A stretch of DNA of 64,000 nt from Rhizorhapis sp036570425 (GTDB lineage: Bacteria > Pseudomonadota > Alphaproteobacteria > Sphingomonadales > Sphingomonadaceae), in NCBI GenBank assembly GCA_036570425.1, contig DATCYF010000014.1, forward strand, positions 59,452 through 123,451, read 5' to 3'. Of the stretch, positions 27,283 to 35,716 are shown piece after piece. The position numbers were made by a program, and so were the translations under genes. Numbering within the stretch: the stretch's first letter is position 1; each line of letters opens with the position of its first letter. The notes beneath the pieces were generated by a model. That model was not told the origin of the DNA, did not search any database, and saw only the letters and a list, made by a program, of their open reading frames with translations.

Positions 27283-27981
27283 ATGCGCGAAATTATTTTC
27301 GATACTGAAACCACCGGATTCGAACCTCAGAGCGGGGACAGGCTAGTGGAAATTGGCTGTATCGAGCTCGTTAATCGAGTGCCGACGGGTCAAACCTTCC
27401 ACGCTTATTATAACCCCCAGCGCCCCATGCCTGCGGCAGCGGAAGCGATTCACGGGCTTTCGGACAATTTCCTTCGCGACAAACCTCTTTTTTCGGAGGG
27501 TGTCGAGGCGTTGCTGGATTTCCTGGGCAATTGCCCGCTCATCGCACATAATGCTCAGTTCGATTTTGGTTTCCTCAATCATGAACTGATGCGCTGCGGC
27601 CGTGATATTATCGACATGGTGCGCATGGTTGACACGATCGCCATGGCTCGCACCTTGCATCCTGGCGCCAAACATAGTCTTGATGCGCTCTGCACGCGCT
27701 ATGGCATTGACCGCAGCCATCGCATCAAACACGGCGCATTGCTGGACGCGGAATTATTGGCGCAGCTTTATATTGAACTGACTGGCGGCCGCCAGATCGG
27801 ATTTGCACTGGCCACCGACATTCCGGCAACGCAGGCAGAGCGGACGACCGCCAAGCCTCACATTCGCATCATTCGCCCAGCGCGAGCGCATCGTGCGAGT
27901 GCCGAAGAACTGGAACGGCATGCAGCCTTTATAGCGGGGTTGAACAACCCCCTTTGGATGGAATTGGGCCCGGTGGCCTGA
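27283..27981 (+). CDS. dnaQ: DNA polymerase III epsilon subunit (3'-5' exonuclease)
   Basis: The proofreading exonuclease of the replicase. DEDDh-family catalytic motifs are all visible: FDTETTGF (ExoI), AHNAQFDFGFL (ExoII) and HGALLDAELLAQLY (ExoIII, with the His). The C-terminal 50 residues, after about 180, provide the linker and contact for the alpha subunit. The best start is ATG at 27283 (MREIIFDTETTG); the preceding GGAAAAGAG lies a little far upstream. It closes the ppsR-dnaQ run and is followed by hpf. Confidence 0.95.
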   Translation: MREIIFDTETTGFEPQSGDRLVEIGCIELVNRVPTGQTFHAYYNPQRPMPAAAEAIHGLSDNFLRDKPLFSEGVEALLDFLGNCPLIAHNAQFDFGFLNHELMRCGRDIIDMVRMVDTIAMARTLHPGAKHSLDALCTRYGIDRSHRIKHGALLDAELLAQLYIELTGGRQIGFALATDIPATQAERTTAKPHIRIIRPARAHRASAEELERHAAFIAGLNNPLWMELGPVA

Positions 27982-28030
27982 ACGATACTGCCATCCTCCA
28001 TGGGATGGCCGGTGTGAAGGAGAAAGAACG

Positions 28031-28618
28031 ATGGATATCCGTGTTTCCGGACATCAGGTCGATACAGGTGACGCGCTGAAACAGCATGTCACCGACCGGT
28101 TGCAAGCCGTGGCCGATAAATATTTCTCGCGAACAATTTCGGCTCAGGTAACCTTCCGCCCGGCGCCGCATAACGGCTTTCATTGTGATATAGTTTGTCA
28201 TGTCATGCAGGGGCTGGTGCTGAAGGGCGCGGGCAATGCTCAAACCGCCCATCTGGCCTTTGATCAAGCCGCAGAGCGCGTCGACAAGCAATTGCGCCGT
28301 TATATGCGGCGCCTGAAGGACCGGCATGGCCGGGCGTTGGCGGCCGAAGCCGCTCGGGTGCCGGGTGAACTGCTCGATGGCGCTGCCTACACCATTTTTG
28401 AATCCGGAAATGAAGAGGAGGAAGCGCCTGAAACGCCTCTTATCGTGGCCGAGACGCGCGTCGATATTCCGGAGGCAAGTGTATCGGATGCAGTGATGAT
28501 GATGGACTTGCGCAACACCAATGCGCTGTTGTTCGTCAATAGCGGGACCAGCAGCTATAATATGGTCTATCGGCGTCAGGATGGCACTATTGGGTGGGTT
28601 GAACCTAGAAGCGGTTGA
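28031..28618 (+). CDS. hpf: ribosome hibernation promoting factor, long form
   Basis: Binds the 30S decoding centre and joins ribosomes into inactive 100S dimers in stationary phase. The N-terminal S30AE domain (residues 1-100) starts MDIRVSGHQVDTGDALKQHV. After a linker of about 45 residues, the C-terminal dimerisation domain has DAVMMMDLRNTNALLFVNS and NMVYRRQDGTIGWVEP. This two-domain layout at 195 residues is the long HPF form. AAGGAG precedes the ATG. In many relatives it lies between rpoN and ptsN; here ptsN follows but rpoN is absent. Confidence 0.94.
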   Translation: MDIRVSGHQVDTGDALKQHVTDRLQAVADKYFSRTISAQVTFRPAPHNGFHCDIVCHVMQGLVLKGAGNAQTAHLAFDQAAERVDKQLRRYMRRLKDRHGRALAAEAARVPGELLDGAAYTIFESGNEEEEAPETPLIVAETRVDIPEASVSDAVMMMDLRNTNALLFVNSGTSSYNMVYRRQDGTIGWVEPRSG

Positions 28619-28719
28619 CCTACCTTCATCCTGGCTCTATTGGGCCGATCTTTATTCAGACGCAACATTTAGCCGGCTGGTAGATGTCATACGTCTTCCG
28701 GCCGGCCGCTGAGTTTATT

Positions 28720-29187
28720 ATGCCCCATTTTGATGATATACTTCGGCCTGAAGCGCTCAACACGCGGTTGAGTGTCAATAGCAAGAAGCAGCTCTTTCAA
28801 CGCCTTTCCCAAATTGCCGCCGCTGCTTACGGCCTTGATGAGCAAATGGTTTCTGAGCGGCTTCTGGAGCGGGAGCGGCTGGGTTCCACCGGCTTTGGCG
28901 GGGGAGTCGCGATTCCACACGCCAAGCTGGATGATTTGGCATCGATGTGCGCCGTTGTCGTGCTGCTGGAGGAGCCGATCCCGTTCGATGCCGTCGATGG
29001 TCTTCCCGTCGATGTTGTCTTTGTATTGCTCTCACCTTCGGACTGTGGTGCAGATCATCTGAAAGCATTGGCCCGAGTGTCGCGCTATTTGCGTGACGAG
29101 CGACAGATGGCTCGCCTGCGTGGTGCGGGATCGGATGAGGCGTTGTTCGCGTTGCTGGCCGGCAGCGAGACGCGTGACGCAGCCTGA
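28720..29187 (+). CDS. ptsN: nitrogen-regulatory PTS IIA protein
   Basis: EIIA-Ntr, phosphoacceptor of the nitrogen PTS branch, which links PEP/pyruvate and nitrogen status to potassium transport and other targets. The phosphorylated His lies in FGGGVAIPHAKLD, and the fold elements KKQLFQRLSQIA and DVVFVLLSPSDCGADHLKALA are typical. The start at 28720 (MPHFDDILRPEAL) is preferred over 28684. The stop overlaps the next gene by 14 bases. Confidence 0.93.
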   Translation: MPHFDDILRPEALNTRLSVNSKKQLFQRLSQIAAAAYGLDEQMVSERLLERERLGSTGFGGGVAIPHAKLDDLASMCAVVVLLEEPIPFDAVDGLPVDVVFVLLSPSDCGADHLKALARVSRYLRDERQMARLRGAGSDEALFALLAGSETRDAA

Positions 29188-29692
29188 ATCAACGAGCCAT
29201 GACGCTGGCAAGGCCGACACCGGCGAATCAGCTCATTTCCGTGCGCTGGAGCGGCTTTATTTGTCTGCTCCGATCAATCAATTCTTTCCGTCGCGTCTGA
29301 TTATAGACGAAGCCGGGCACAGCCGAATAGAATTCTCACTAGATGAGAATTTCTATCATGCCGCTGGCGCTGTGCATGGCACGAGCTATTTCAAGATGCT
29401 GGACGACGCAGCATTTTACGCGGCCAATAGTCTGGTCAGTGATCGCTTTCTGTTGACCACAGCCTTCAATCTGCTTTTCACCAAGCCGCTTACCAAAGGG
29501 CCGGTTGTGGCGGAGGGACGCTGGATCAGCGGCAAGCGTAGAGTCTATGTGGCCGACGCGCGTCTGATCGACGCGGAAGGAGAGGAAGTGGCGCGCGGCA
29601 CCGGAACCTTCATGCGCTCGCATATCCCCCTTTCCTCCCTTACTGGCTACGTCCTCCCGAAGGCAAAGGACGATTCGTCGCACCATGTCTGA
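29174..29692 (+). CDS. PaaI/hotdog-fold thioesterase
   Basis: A hotdog-fold thioesterase of about 172 residues. The core HAAGAVHGTSYFKMLDDAAFYAANS corresponds to the family pattern HG-x-x-x-LxDxA, with catalytic His and Asp. LLTTAFNLLFTKPLTKGPVVAEGRW and ADARLIDAEGEEVARGTGTFMR complete the fold. It probably hydrolyses acyl-CoA or phenylacetyl-CoA thioesters, but the substrate is unknown. I place the start at the GTG at 29174, overlapping ptsN. Longer frames lie inside ptsN. It overlaps the DUF1491 gene by eight bases. Confidence 0.82.
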   Translation: MTQPESTSHDAGKADTGESAHFRALERLYLSAPINQFFPSRLIIDEAGHSRIEFSLDENFYHAAGAVHGTSYFKMLDDAAFYAANSLVSDRFLLTTAFNLLFTKPLTKGPVVAEGRWISGKRRVYVADARLIDAEGEEVARGTGTFMRSHIPLSSLTGYVLPKAKDDSSHHV

Positions 29693-30008
29693 TCGGCTCA
29701 CCAGCCGAATGCTTACAAGTGCCCTGATCCGTCGCGCTGGCCAGGAAGGCGGCTTTGCGACCATTCTCCGTAAAGGTGACGAGGTTGCGGGGACGATCCT
29801 GTTGCTGTGCCTTGAAAAAGGAACCGAAACAGGATTGTTTGAACGGATGTCCGACTATGAAGGCGGCTATCGGCTGATGCCCTGCGGACCGCAAAATGGA
29901 GAGTTTGAGCCATATCTTGAGCGGCGCATCAAATCCGACCCCGATATGTGGATAATAGAGCTTGATATCGTAGAGCCGGAACGGTTCGCCGCTGAAATAA
30001 TCTGTTAA
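29685..30008 (+). CDS. DUF1491 family protein
   Basis: A 107-residue protein matching the DUF1491 layout: LTSRMLTSALIRRAGQEGGFATIL, then GDEVAGTILLLCLEKG, and DPDMWIIELDIVEPERFAAEII at the end. The family is confined mainly to alphaproteobacteria and has no known function. It is soluble, with an alternating beta pattern. It overlaps the thioesterase stop by eight bases and belongs to the ptsN unit. A 177-base gap with no clear feature follows. Confidence 0.86.
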   Translation: MSDRLTSRMLTSALIRRAGQEGGFATILRKGDEVAGTILLLCLEKGTETGLFERMSDYEGGYRLMPCGPQNGEFEPYLERRIKSDPDMWIIELDIVEPERFAAEIIC

Positions 30009-30185
30009 GGTTGACTCTGACGGTCTCCCAGACGAATAGCGCTCCGGCTCAACGCGCAGGTTGCCTTATCCGGTCCATGGGGGACGGGATCGGCAAACAC
30101 GCAGACGGGGGGCGGCCAAACGCCTAAGGGTTTTCGAGGTTTAGGGGGCGTTATGGGTCGACCAACCGCATGACTATGTGTTCTT

Positions 30186-30848
30186 ATGAGTTTTCGTTTG
30201 AAGGCCGCCTCTTTGGTGGCGGTCGTGATTTCTGCTGTCGCCACCTTCGTCGCGACAGATCCCTCGTTCGCTTCCGGCACCGCTGATTCCGCAGCAACGA
30301 TTGCAATTTCCAGCCGCGCGTTGACAGCCACTGATGCAGCTTCGGCCTCATCCGCTGCGACGGACCAGACGCCTGTTTCCATTGTTCATAACGCAGATGG
30401 CACAGTAACGGTTACTCCACGTACTCCTTCCACCTCAGCCAGCCTGGACGAATTGGTGCAGGCGCAGGTCGTTCCCGCTGAACTCGACCCGGAATTGAAG
30501 TGTCTTGCGGGCGCTGTGTATTTCGAATCCAAGGGCGAGACCCTTGCTGGCCAGCTTGCCGTGGCGCGCGTAGTCATCAACCGGAGCCAATCCGGTGACT
30601 TTCCCGACAGCATTTGCGGCGTAGTATATCAACCCAGCCAATTTTCCTTTATTCGTGACGGCAGAATGCCTTCAATCAAGACGGGTAGCCGTGCTTGGCA
30701 TCGGGCGATCGCAATCGCGCAGATCGCTCTGAATGATAGCTGGGACAGTTCAGCCGAAGGTGCGCTTTACTTCCACGCCCGCCGCGTTTCGCCGGGTTGG
30801 AAACACACCAAACTGGCCTCGATCGATAATCATATCTTCTATCGTTGA
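30186..30848 (+). CDS. cell wall hydrolase, SleB-like
   Basis: A secreted peptidoglycan hydrolase of the Hydrolase_2/SleB family. An N-terminal signal peptide (MSFRLKAASLVAVVISAVA, ending near ASFA) is followed by a Ser/Thr/Ala-rich linker to about residue 95. The catalytic domain has CLAGAVYFESKGETLAGQLA (active-site Glu in YFESKGE), VVINRSQSGDFPDSICGVV and CSWSD-like QFSFIRDGRM. SleB enzymes cut the glycan strand as lytic transglycosylases. It lies alone, followed by mmcB. Confidence 0.9.
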   Translation: MSFRLKAASLVAVVISAVATFVATDPSFASGTADSAATIAISSRALTATDAASASSAATDQTPVSIVHNADGTVTVTPRTPSTSASLDELVQAQVVPAELDPELKCLAGAVYFESKGETLAGQLAVARVVINRSQSGDFPDSICGVVYQPSQFSFIRDGRMPSIKTGSRAWHRAIAIAQIALNDSWDSSAEGALYFHARRVSPGWKHTKLASIDNHIFYR

Positions 30849-30909
30849 GGCGCCACAGCAGAACATCAGGCCCATTTTACGATCAAACGGGGTCGTGGGC
30901 CTTCCATAT

Positions 30910-30924
30910 GTTCCTAAAATGTTC
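30910..30924 (+). promoter_or_regulatory. LexA/SOS box of alphaproteobacterial type
   Basis: GTTC, seven bases (CTAAAAT), GTTC: an exact match to the alphaproteobacterial SOS operator GTTC-N7-GTTC, 12 bases before the mmcB start codon, where bound LexA would block transcription. Confidence 0.82.
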
Positions 30925-30936
30925 TAGATCTCGGGC

Positions 30937-31461
30937 ATGAAAACTGAACATGGGCACGCGGGCCTGGATGGCTATCTGGCGAACGCAGGGGGGGCGATTG
31001 CGGATGGCACTGCCCCAGCGGTAACGCGGGGCATCATGCGATTATTTCACCGCCATGACATCTTTGGTATGGCTGAAGTGCCGCTGCCTAATGGACGTCG
31101 TGCGGATATCATGGCCATTGATGCTAAAGGTCACCTCATCATTGTGGAGATCAAATGCAGTAAGGCGGACCTTCTGGGCGATGCTAAATGGCTGGACTAC
31201 CTGGAATATTGCGATCGCTATTTCTGGGCGGCACCGTCGGGATTTGATCTATCGCTGTTCGAAAGTGAGGCATTACTGCCTAAACGCACCGGCTTAATCG
31301 CAGCCGACCAATATGACGCCGAAATTCTCCGCTCTGCTCCGACCGAAGCCTTGGCGGTGGCGCGACGCAAGGCAGAGACTCTACGCCTCGGCCGCCGGGC
31401 AACCCGCCGCCTGATGGCAATGGCGGATCCGGATTATATTCGCGAAATTTCTGGAATTTAG
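30937..31461 (+). CDS. mmcB: MmcB family DNA repair protein
   Basis: A 174-residue protein of the MmcB family (formerly DUF1052), a PD-(D/E)XK-like nuclease fold. The catalytic core is visible as GRRADIMAIDAKGHLIIVEIKCSK: the Asp of RADI and the EIK pair. DLLGDAKWLDYLEYCDRYFWAAP follows, typical of the family. MmcB contributes to mitomycin C resistance in Caulobacter as part of the SOS response, which fits the SOS box just upstream. It converges on rfbA with a 24-base gap. The nuclease activity is inferred from the fold. Confidence 0.88.
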   Translation: MKTEHGHAGLDGYLANAGGAIADGTAPAVTRGIMRLFHRHDIFGMAEVPLPNGRRADIMAIDAKGHLIIVEIKCSKADLLGDAKWLDYLEYCDRYFWAAPSGFDLSLFESEALLPKRTGLIAADQYDAEILRSAPTEALAVARRKAETLRLGRRATRRLMAMADPDYIREISGI

Positions 31462-31485
31462 TGCAGGCCGGTGGATCGACCTACC

Positions 31486-32358
31486 TTAAGTTTGATTCAA
31501 CACTCTATTGCGCAGATAAGCACCGTAGCTGCTCTTGCCCAATTGTGTGGCGAGTTTCTCAAGCTGCGCTGCATCAATAAAGCCCATGGAATAAGCGATT
31601 TCTTCCGGACAAGCGATCTTGAAGCCTTGCCGCTTTTCAAGGGTGCGCACGAATTCGGCCGCCTCGAGCAGGCTTTCAGGCGTGCCGGTGTCCAGCCACG
31701 CAAAGCCCCTGCCCATCATCTCGACTGACAGGCTCCCGGCTTCCAGATAAGCCTTGTTGATGTCGGTGATTTCCAATTCGCCCCGGGCGGACGGCGTCAG
31801 ATTGGCGGCAATGTCGACTACGTGTCTGTCAAAAAAATAGAGGCCAGTCACGGCCCAATTGGACCGGGGTGCGATGGGCTTTTCCTCGATTGAGATCGCC
31901 CGCATCTGACCGTCGAACTCGACCACGCCGTAGCGTTCGGGATCATTGACATGATAGGCGAAAACCGTTGCGCCCTCTGACCGCGACATCGCCTTTGTAA
32001 ACAGGTCCGTAATGGCGTGGCCATAGAAAATATTGTCGCCCAAAATCAGTGCGGAAGATGAATTTTCCACGAAATCTGCACCGATGATATAGGCCTGCGC
32101 CAAGCCTTCTGGTTGGGGTTGCACGGCATAGCTGATTGACATGCCCCACTTCGAACCATCGCCCAGCAATGTCTGGAACAAGGGTGCGTCATGCGGCGTG
32201 GAGATGATCAGCACTTCCCGGATGCCTGCGAGCATCAAGGTTGAAAGAGGATAATAAATCATCGGTTTGTCATAGACGGGCATGAGCTGCTTCGATGCCA
32301 TGAGCGTCATGGGATGCAGCCGCGTGCCGGACCCGCCTGCAAGAATGATCCCCTTCAT
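31486..32358 (-). CDS. rfbA: glucose-1-phosphate thymidylyltransferase
   Basis: Makes dTDP-glucose from dTTP and glucose-1-phosphate, the first step of dTDP-L-rhamnose synthesis. It begins with MKGIILAGGSGTRLHPMT (nucleotide-binding GGSGTRL), then SKQLMPVYDKPMIYYPLSTL, ILGDNIFYGH, and the WLDTGTPESLLEA signature. At 290 residues it is a standard RfbA/RmlA. It is the last gene of the rfbC-rfbB-rfbD-rfbA operon, 12 bases after rfbD. Confidence 0.96.
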   Translation of the reverse strand: MKGIILAGGSGTRLHPMTLMASKQLMPVYDKPMIYYPLSTLMLAGIREVLIISTPHDAPLFQTLLGDGSKWGMSISYAVQPQPEGLAQAYIIGADFVENSSSALILGDNIFYGHAITDLFTKAMSRSEGATVFAYHVNDPERYGVVEFDGQMRAISIEEKPIAPRSNWAVTGLYFFDRHVVDIAANLTPSARGELEITDINKAYLEAGSLSVEMMGRGFAWLDTGTPESLLEAAEFVRTLEKRQGFKIACPEEIAYSMGFIDAAQLEKLATQLGKSSYGAYLRNRVLNQT

Positions 32359-32370
32359 ATGCCTTCTTTC

Positions 32371-33258
32371 TTATTTCTGCGGTTCAAGCAGTTCCTGTAC
32401 GATATCCCGCACCGCTGACTGCCATTCACGCGGGCGAATACGATAGTCCCGTTGCAGCTTCTCCGTCCGCAGCCGTGAATTGGCCGGGCGGCGCGCTGCC
32501 GTAGGATATTCGGCCGAGGTAATAGCCGTCACCGCGGCCGATGGTCCCCCTGCTTCTTCGCTGACCGTAAAGATCTCCTGCGCGAGACCGCACCAGCTTG
32601 TCTTGCCTGCATTGACGAAATGATAGATCCCATGTGGTGCCGATGAATCTTCTATCATCCGCAGGACCATGGTCTGCAATGCGATTGCAATGTCTGTCGC
32701 AGAGGTTGGGCATCCCACCTGATCCGCGACGACCCGCACCTCGGCATTTGAACGAGCGAGGCGCAGCATCGTCTTCAGGAAATTTGAGCCATGGGCGCTC
32801 AGCACCCATGCGGTTCTCAGGACAATTGATTGCGGATTTCCGCTGATGACGGCTAGTTCGCTCGCCCGTTTGCTTGCCCCGTAGACACCAAGCGGAACTG
32901 TCTCGTCGTCCTCGGAATAGGCCGTGGTTTTGCTGCCGTCGAATACATAGTCGGTCGATAGATGGATCAAGGGAATCTTCGCATTTCTCGTCGCCTCGGC
33001 CATCCAGGCTGGGCCCTGGCTATTGGCGAGAAATGCGGCTGCGCTGTCGCTTTCCGCTTGGTCAACGGCGGTATAGGCCGCGCAGTTGATGACGGCAGCA
33101 AAGCGCTTCCCTTGGAAAAAGGTGCTTATGCTTTCGGCGGAGCAAAGATCAAGTTCTGCGCGTGGAGGCGTATGAATATGGATATCTTCCGGCCATGATA
33201 GCCGGCCAAGGGCGGACCCCACTTGCCCCGTTCCGCCCGTAATGAGAATGTCGGGCAT
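32371..33258 (-). CDS. rfbD: dTDP-4-dehydrorhamnose reductase
   Basis: NADPH-dependent last step to dTDP-L-rhamnose. The Rossmann motif GGTGQVGSALG is at the N-terminus, NCAAYTAVDQAESD follows, the catalytic STDYVFDG Thr/Asp and YGASKRASE (YxxxK) motifs are present, and the C-terminal RPANSRLRTEKL is typical. The ATG at 33258 shares one base with the rfbB stop (TGATG). Length, about 295 residues, is normal. Confidence 0.94.
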   Translation of the reverse strand: MPDILITGGTGQVGSALGRLSWPEDIHIHTPPRAELDLCSAESISTFFQGKRFAAVINCAAYTAVDQAESDSAAAFLANSQGPAWMAEATRNAKIPLIHLSTDYVFDGSKTTAYSEDDETVPLGVYGASKRASELAVISGNPQSIVLRTAWVLSAHGSNFLKTMLRLARSNAEVRVVADQVGCPTSATDIAIALQTMVLRMIEDSSAPHGIYHFVNAGKTSWCGLAQEIFTVSEEAGGPSAAVTAITSAEYPTAARRPANSRLRTEKLQRDYRIRPREWQSAVRDIVQELLEPQK

Positions 33259-34325
33259 CAAGAAGCCTTCGCGCTCGCGAGGCCCAGCCGACCGGTATCA
33301 TAACGGCGCGCCAATATATCTTGCCACCATCCGCGGTTGTCGAGATACCAGCGCACCGTGTTCGTCATACCTTCTTCGAAGGTCAGAGATGGTTCCCAGC
33401 CCAGCTCTTTCTGAATCTTGGACGCATCAATGGCATAGCGATGGTCATGGCCCGGGCGGTCAGCCACAAAGGTGATCTGTTCTCCATAGGATTTTCCGTC
33501 GGCGCGGGGATTCATGCTGTCGAGCGCGGCACAGATGGTACGAACCACCTCAATGTTCGGCTGCTCCGAATTTCCGCCGACATTGTAGGTTTCCCCTGGT
33601 CTGCCCCGTGTAAACACGGCATGCAGCGCCCGGGCATGATCCTCGACATAGAGCCAATCACGTATGTTGCTGCCGTCGCCATAGACCGGCAATGGTTCGC
33701 CAGCCAAGGCACGGATGATGATCAGCGGAATAAGCTTTTCGGGGAAATGATAAGGTCCGTAATTGTTGGAGCAGTTTGTGACCAATACCGGCAAAGCATA
33801 GGTGCTGCCCCAGGCGCGAACCAGATGATCCGATGAGGCCTTCGATGCTGAATAGGGCGAGCGTGGGTCGTAAGGCGTAGTTTCGGTAAAATATCCCTCA
33901 GCACCCAGCGAACCGAACACCTCGTCGGTCGAAATGTGGTGAAAGCGGAACCCGTCGCGCTTTGCTCCATCCAGCCCCTGATAATAACTCAACGCCTGCT
34001 GAAGCATATTGAAGGTGCCCACGATATTGGTCTGGACGAACGCGCCCGGGCCATCGATGGAACGGTCGACATGACTCTCCGCCGCCAGATGCGCGATCAC
34101 GTCAGGTTGGAAATCCGCCATCAAGCGTCCGACCAGCCGCTCATCGCAGATGTCGCCTCTGACGAAGCGATAACGTGGATTATTTTCAACGGGCGCAAGG
34201 GACGCCAGAACGCCGGCATAGGTCAGCTTGTCGAGATTGAGCACCTCATATTCTGTCTCGCTGATCAGGTGCCGGATCAGCGCGGATCCGATGAAACCTG
34301 CTCCTCCGGTGATGAAGACCCGCAT
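33258..34325 (-). CDS. rfbB: dTDP-glucose 4,6-dehydratase
   Basis: An NAD-dependent extended SDR enzyme that converts dTDP-glucose to the 4-keto-6-deoxy sugar. GGAGFIGSALIRHLI (NAD binding), HLAAESHVDRSIDGP, STDEVFGSLG and YSASKASSDHLVRAWG (catalytic Tyr and Lys) are all present. NCSNNYGPYHFPEKLIP and YGDGSNIRDWLYVEDHARA are typical of RmlB. The 355-residue length is standard. It follows rfbC by three bases. Confidence 0.96.
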   Translation of the reverse strand: MRVFITGGAGFIGSALIRHLISETEYEVLNLDKLTYAGVLASLAPVENNPRYRFVRGDICDERLVGRLMADFQPDVIAHLAAESHVDRSIDGPGAFVQTNIVGTFNMLQQALSYYQGLDGAKRDGFRFHHISTDEVFGSLGAEGYFTETTPYDPRSPYSASKASSDHLVRAWGSTYALPVLVTNCSNNYGPYHFPEKLIPLIIIRALAGEPLPVYGDGSNIRDWLYVEDHARALHAVFTRGRPGETYNVGGNSEQPNIEVVRTICAALDSMNPRADGKSYGEQITFVADRPGHDHRYAIDASKIQKELGWEPSLTFEEGMTNTVRWYLDNRGWWQDILARRYDTGRLGLASAKAS

Positions 34326-34328
34326 CCG

Positions 34329-34910
34329 TCAGCGCCCCTCCCCGAGACCAACCAACGGACGGCCATCATAAGCAAAGGGACTCTTGAAGTCCGCCAGGAC
34401 CGGCAGATTTTGGTCTTTGTCCGAGAGAATTGGACCGGAGGCGGGCAGCGGCCAGTCAATGCCGATTTGCGGACAATTCCAATGCACCCCGCCGTCGCAT
34501 TCAGGTGCGTAATAATCGGACACTTTGTAGGAGACCTCCGTATCCGGTTGCAGGGTCACGAAAGCATGCCCAAAACCAACGGGCATATAGAGCTGGTCAC
34601 CGTTATCGGCCGTCAGTTCAGCCGAAACATGATGTCCAAAGGTCGGCGAACTACGGCGCAGGTCCACGGCATAATCCATGATCCGCCCGCGCACGCACCG
34701 AATCAGCTTCGCTTGGGCATGGGGCGGCGACTGAAAATGGATGCCGCGAATCGTTCCCTGCGGCCGCGAATAGCTGTGATTGTCCTGCACAAAACGGGCG
34801 TTGGCGCCCAATTCCATCCAGCGCGATTCGACATAGGTTTCCGAAAACCAGCCTCGTTCATCGCCGAAGCGGCGGGTCCGGATCAATTTCACCGGAGATT
34901 CTTCCATCAT
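34329..34910 (-). CDS. rfbC: dTDP-4-dehydrorhamnose 3,5-epimerase
   Basis: A cupin-fold epimerase, the third enzyme of dTDP-L-rhamnose synthesis. FGDERGWFSETYVESRW, FVQDNHSYSRPQGTIRGIHFQ (catalytic His), RCVRGRIMDYAVDLRRSSPTFGHHVSAEL and MPVGFGHAFVTL are conserved. The start at 34910 (MMEESPVKL) gives about 193 residues; longer readings lack family similarity. It is the first gene of the operon. Rhamnose is likely used in O-antigen or exopolysaccharide, but no glycosyltransferase is nearby. Confidence 0.94.
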   Translation of the reverse strand: MMEESPVKLIRTRRFGDERGWFSETYVESRWMELGANARFVQDNHSYSRPQGTIRGIHFQSPPHAQAKLIRCVRGRIMDYAVDLRRSSPTFGHHVSAELTADNGDQLYMPVGFGHAFVTLQPDTEVSYKVSDYYAPECDGGVHWNCPQIGIDWPLPASGPILSDKDQNLPVLADFKSPFAYDGRPLVGLGEGR

Positions 34911-35030
34911 TCTATCCCGCTTCTCCATACCGAACCGGACCGATCCCGCGTCGGCGCGTCCCATATCATGAAAGTCCGGATATGCTCTATCATCCGGTTC
35001 CATATTGGATGGAGCTGCTGACGGTTATCT

Positions 35031-35678
35031 TCAGAATTTCGGGCCTTCCACTTCGCTGGCGGCGCTCTTGCTTGCTTTGGCGGCGTTGAGAGCCGAAAGA
35101 ATGGCCGTGGAGCGCGTGTCCCGTTTTGCATAATCAAGCGCTGACATGCCCGCGAGCGTATCGGCTTTGTCTGGATTGGCCCCATTTGCGATGAGAAACC
35201 GTACCATCGCCAGATCGTGAAGCTGCACCGCCCGGATTAGCGGCGTTTCACCACGGTCATTCGCCTTGTCCACCTGCGCGCCATTGGCAAGCAGCAATTG
35301 CACACCGTCAAGGAAGCGCAATTGTGTAGCAAGCATCAAGGGTGTCGTGCCTTTATTATCCGCAATGTCCGGCCGTGCGCCCTTTCCCAGCAGGAAATTG
35401 ACCCACACGGCGTCGCGACGTGCAATTACGATATGAAGTGCGGTTTCGCCGGTGGTGCTGTCCCTTGTATTGATGATGGTGCCCGGTTCGCCAATGAGGT
35501 TGATAACCTTGTCGCCATCGCGATCCTTGACGGCTTTCAGGAAGTTATAGCTGTCGGAAAACTGGGCATGCGCCACTGTGGGCACCATGATTCCCGCCGC
35601 CAATGCCGCGAATAAGGTCGTCCGCAAGAAAAAAACGATTGCCCCAAATCGACCGCGCATGCTTTGCACCCTGCTCAT
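35031..35678 (-). CDS. secreted ankyrin-repeat protein
   Basis: A protein of about 215 residues with a signal peptide (hydrophobic FFLRTTLFAALAAGIMV, cleavage after AHA) and four to five ankyrin repeats. Consensus pieces are TGETALHIVIARRDAVWVNFLL, GTTPLMLATQLRFLDGVQLLL, GETPLIRAVQLHDLAMVRFLI and MSALDYAKRD. It probably acts as a periplasmic protein-binding scaffold. The partner is unknown. The start is at 35678 (MSRVQSMRGRF) or 35660 (MRGRF, better spacing from AGGG). It diverges from the SCO gene with only about 38 bases between starts. Confidence 0.83.
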   Translation of the reverse strand: MSRVQSMRGRFGAIVFFLRTTLFAALAAGIMVPTVAHAQFSDSYNFLKAVKDRDGDKVINLIGEPGTIINTRDSTTGETALHIVIARRDAVWVNFLLGKGARPDIADNKGTTPLMLATQLRFLDGVQLLLANGAQVDKANDRGETPLIRAVQLHDLAMVRFLIANGANPDKADTLAGMSALDYAKRDTRSTAILSALNAAKASKSAASEVEGPKF

Positions 35679-35716
35679 CTGTCCGGAAGTGATTGAATTT
35701 CGCTTCTTAGCAAGGC

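Noticed and set aside
33936..35021. Rightward 361-codon frame
   Set aside because: Antisense to rfbB and rfbC; no recognisable motifs.
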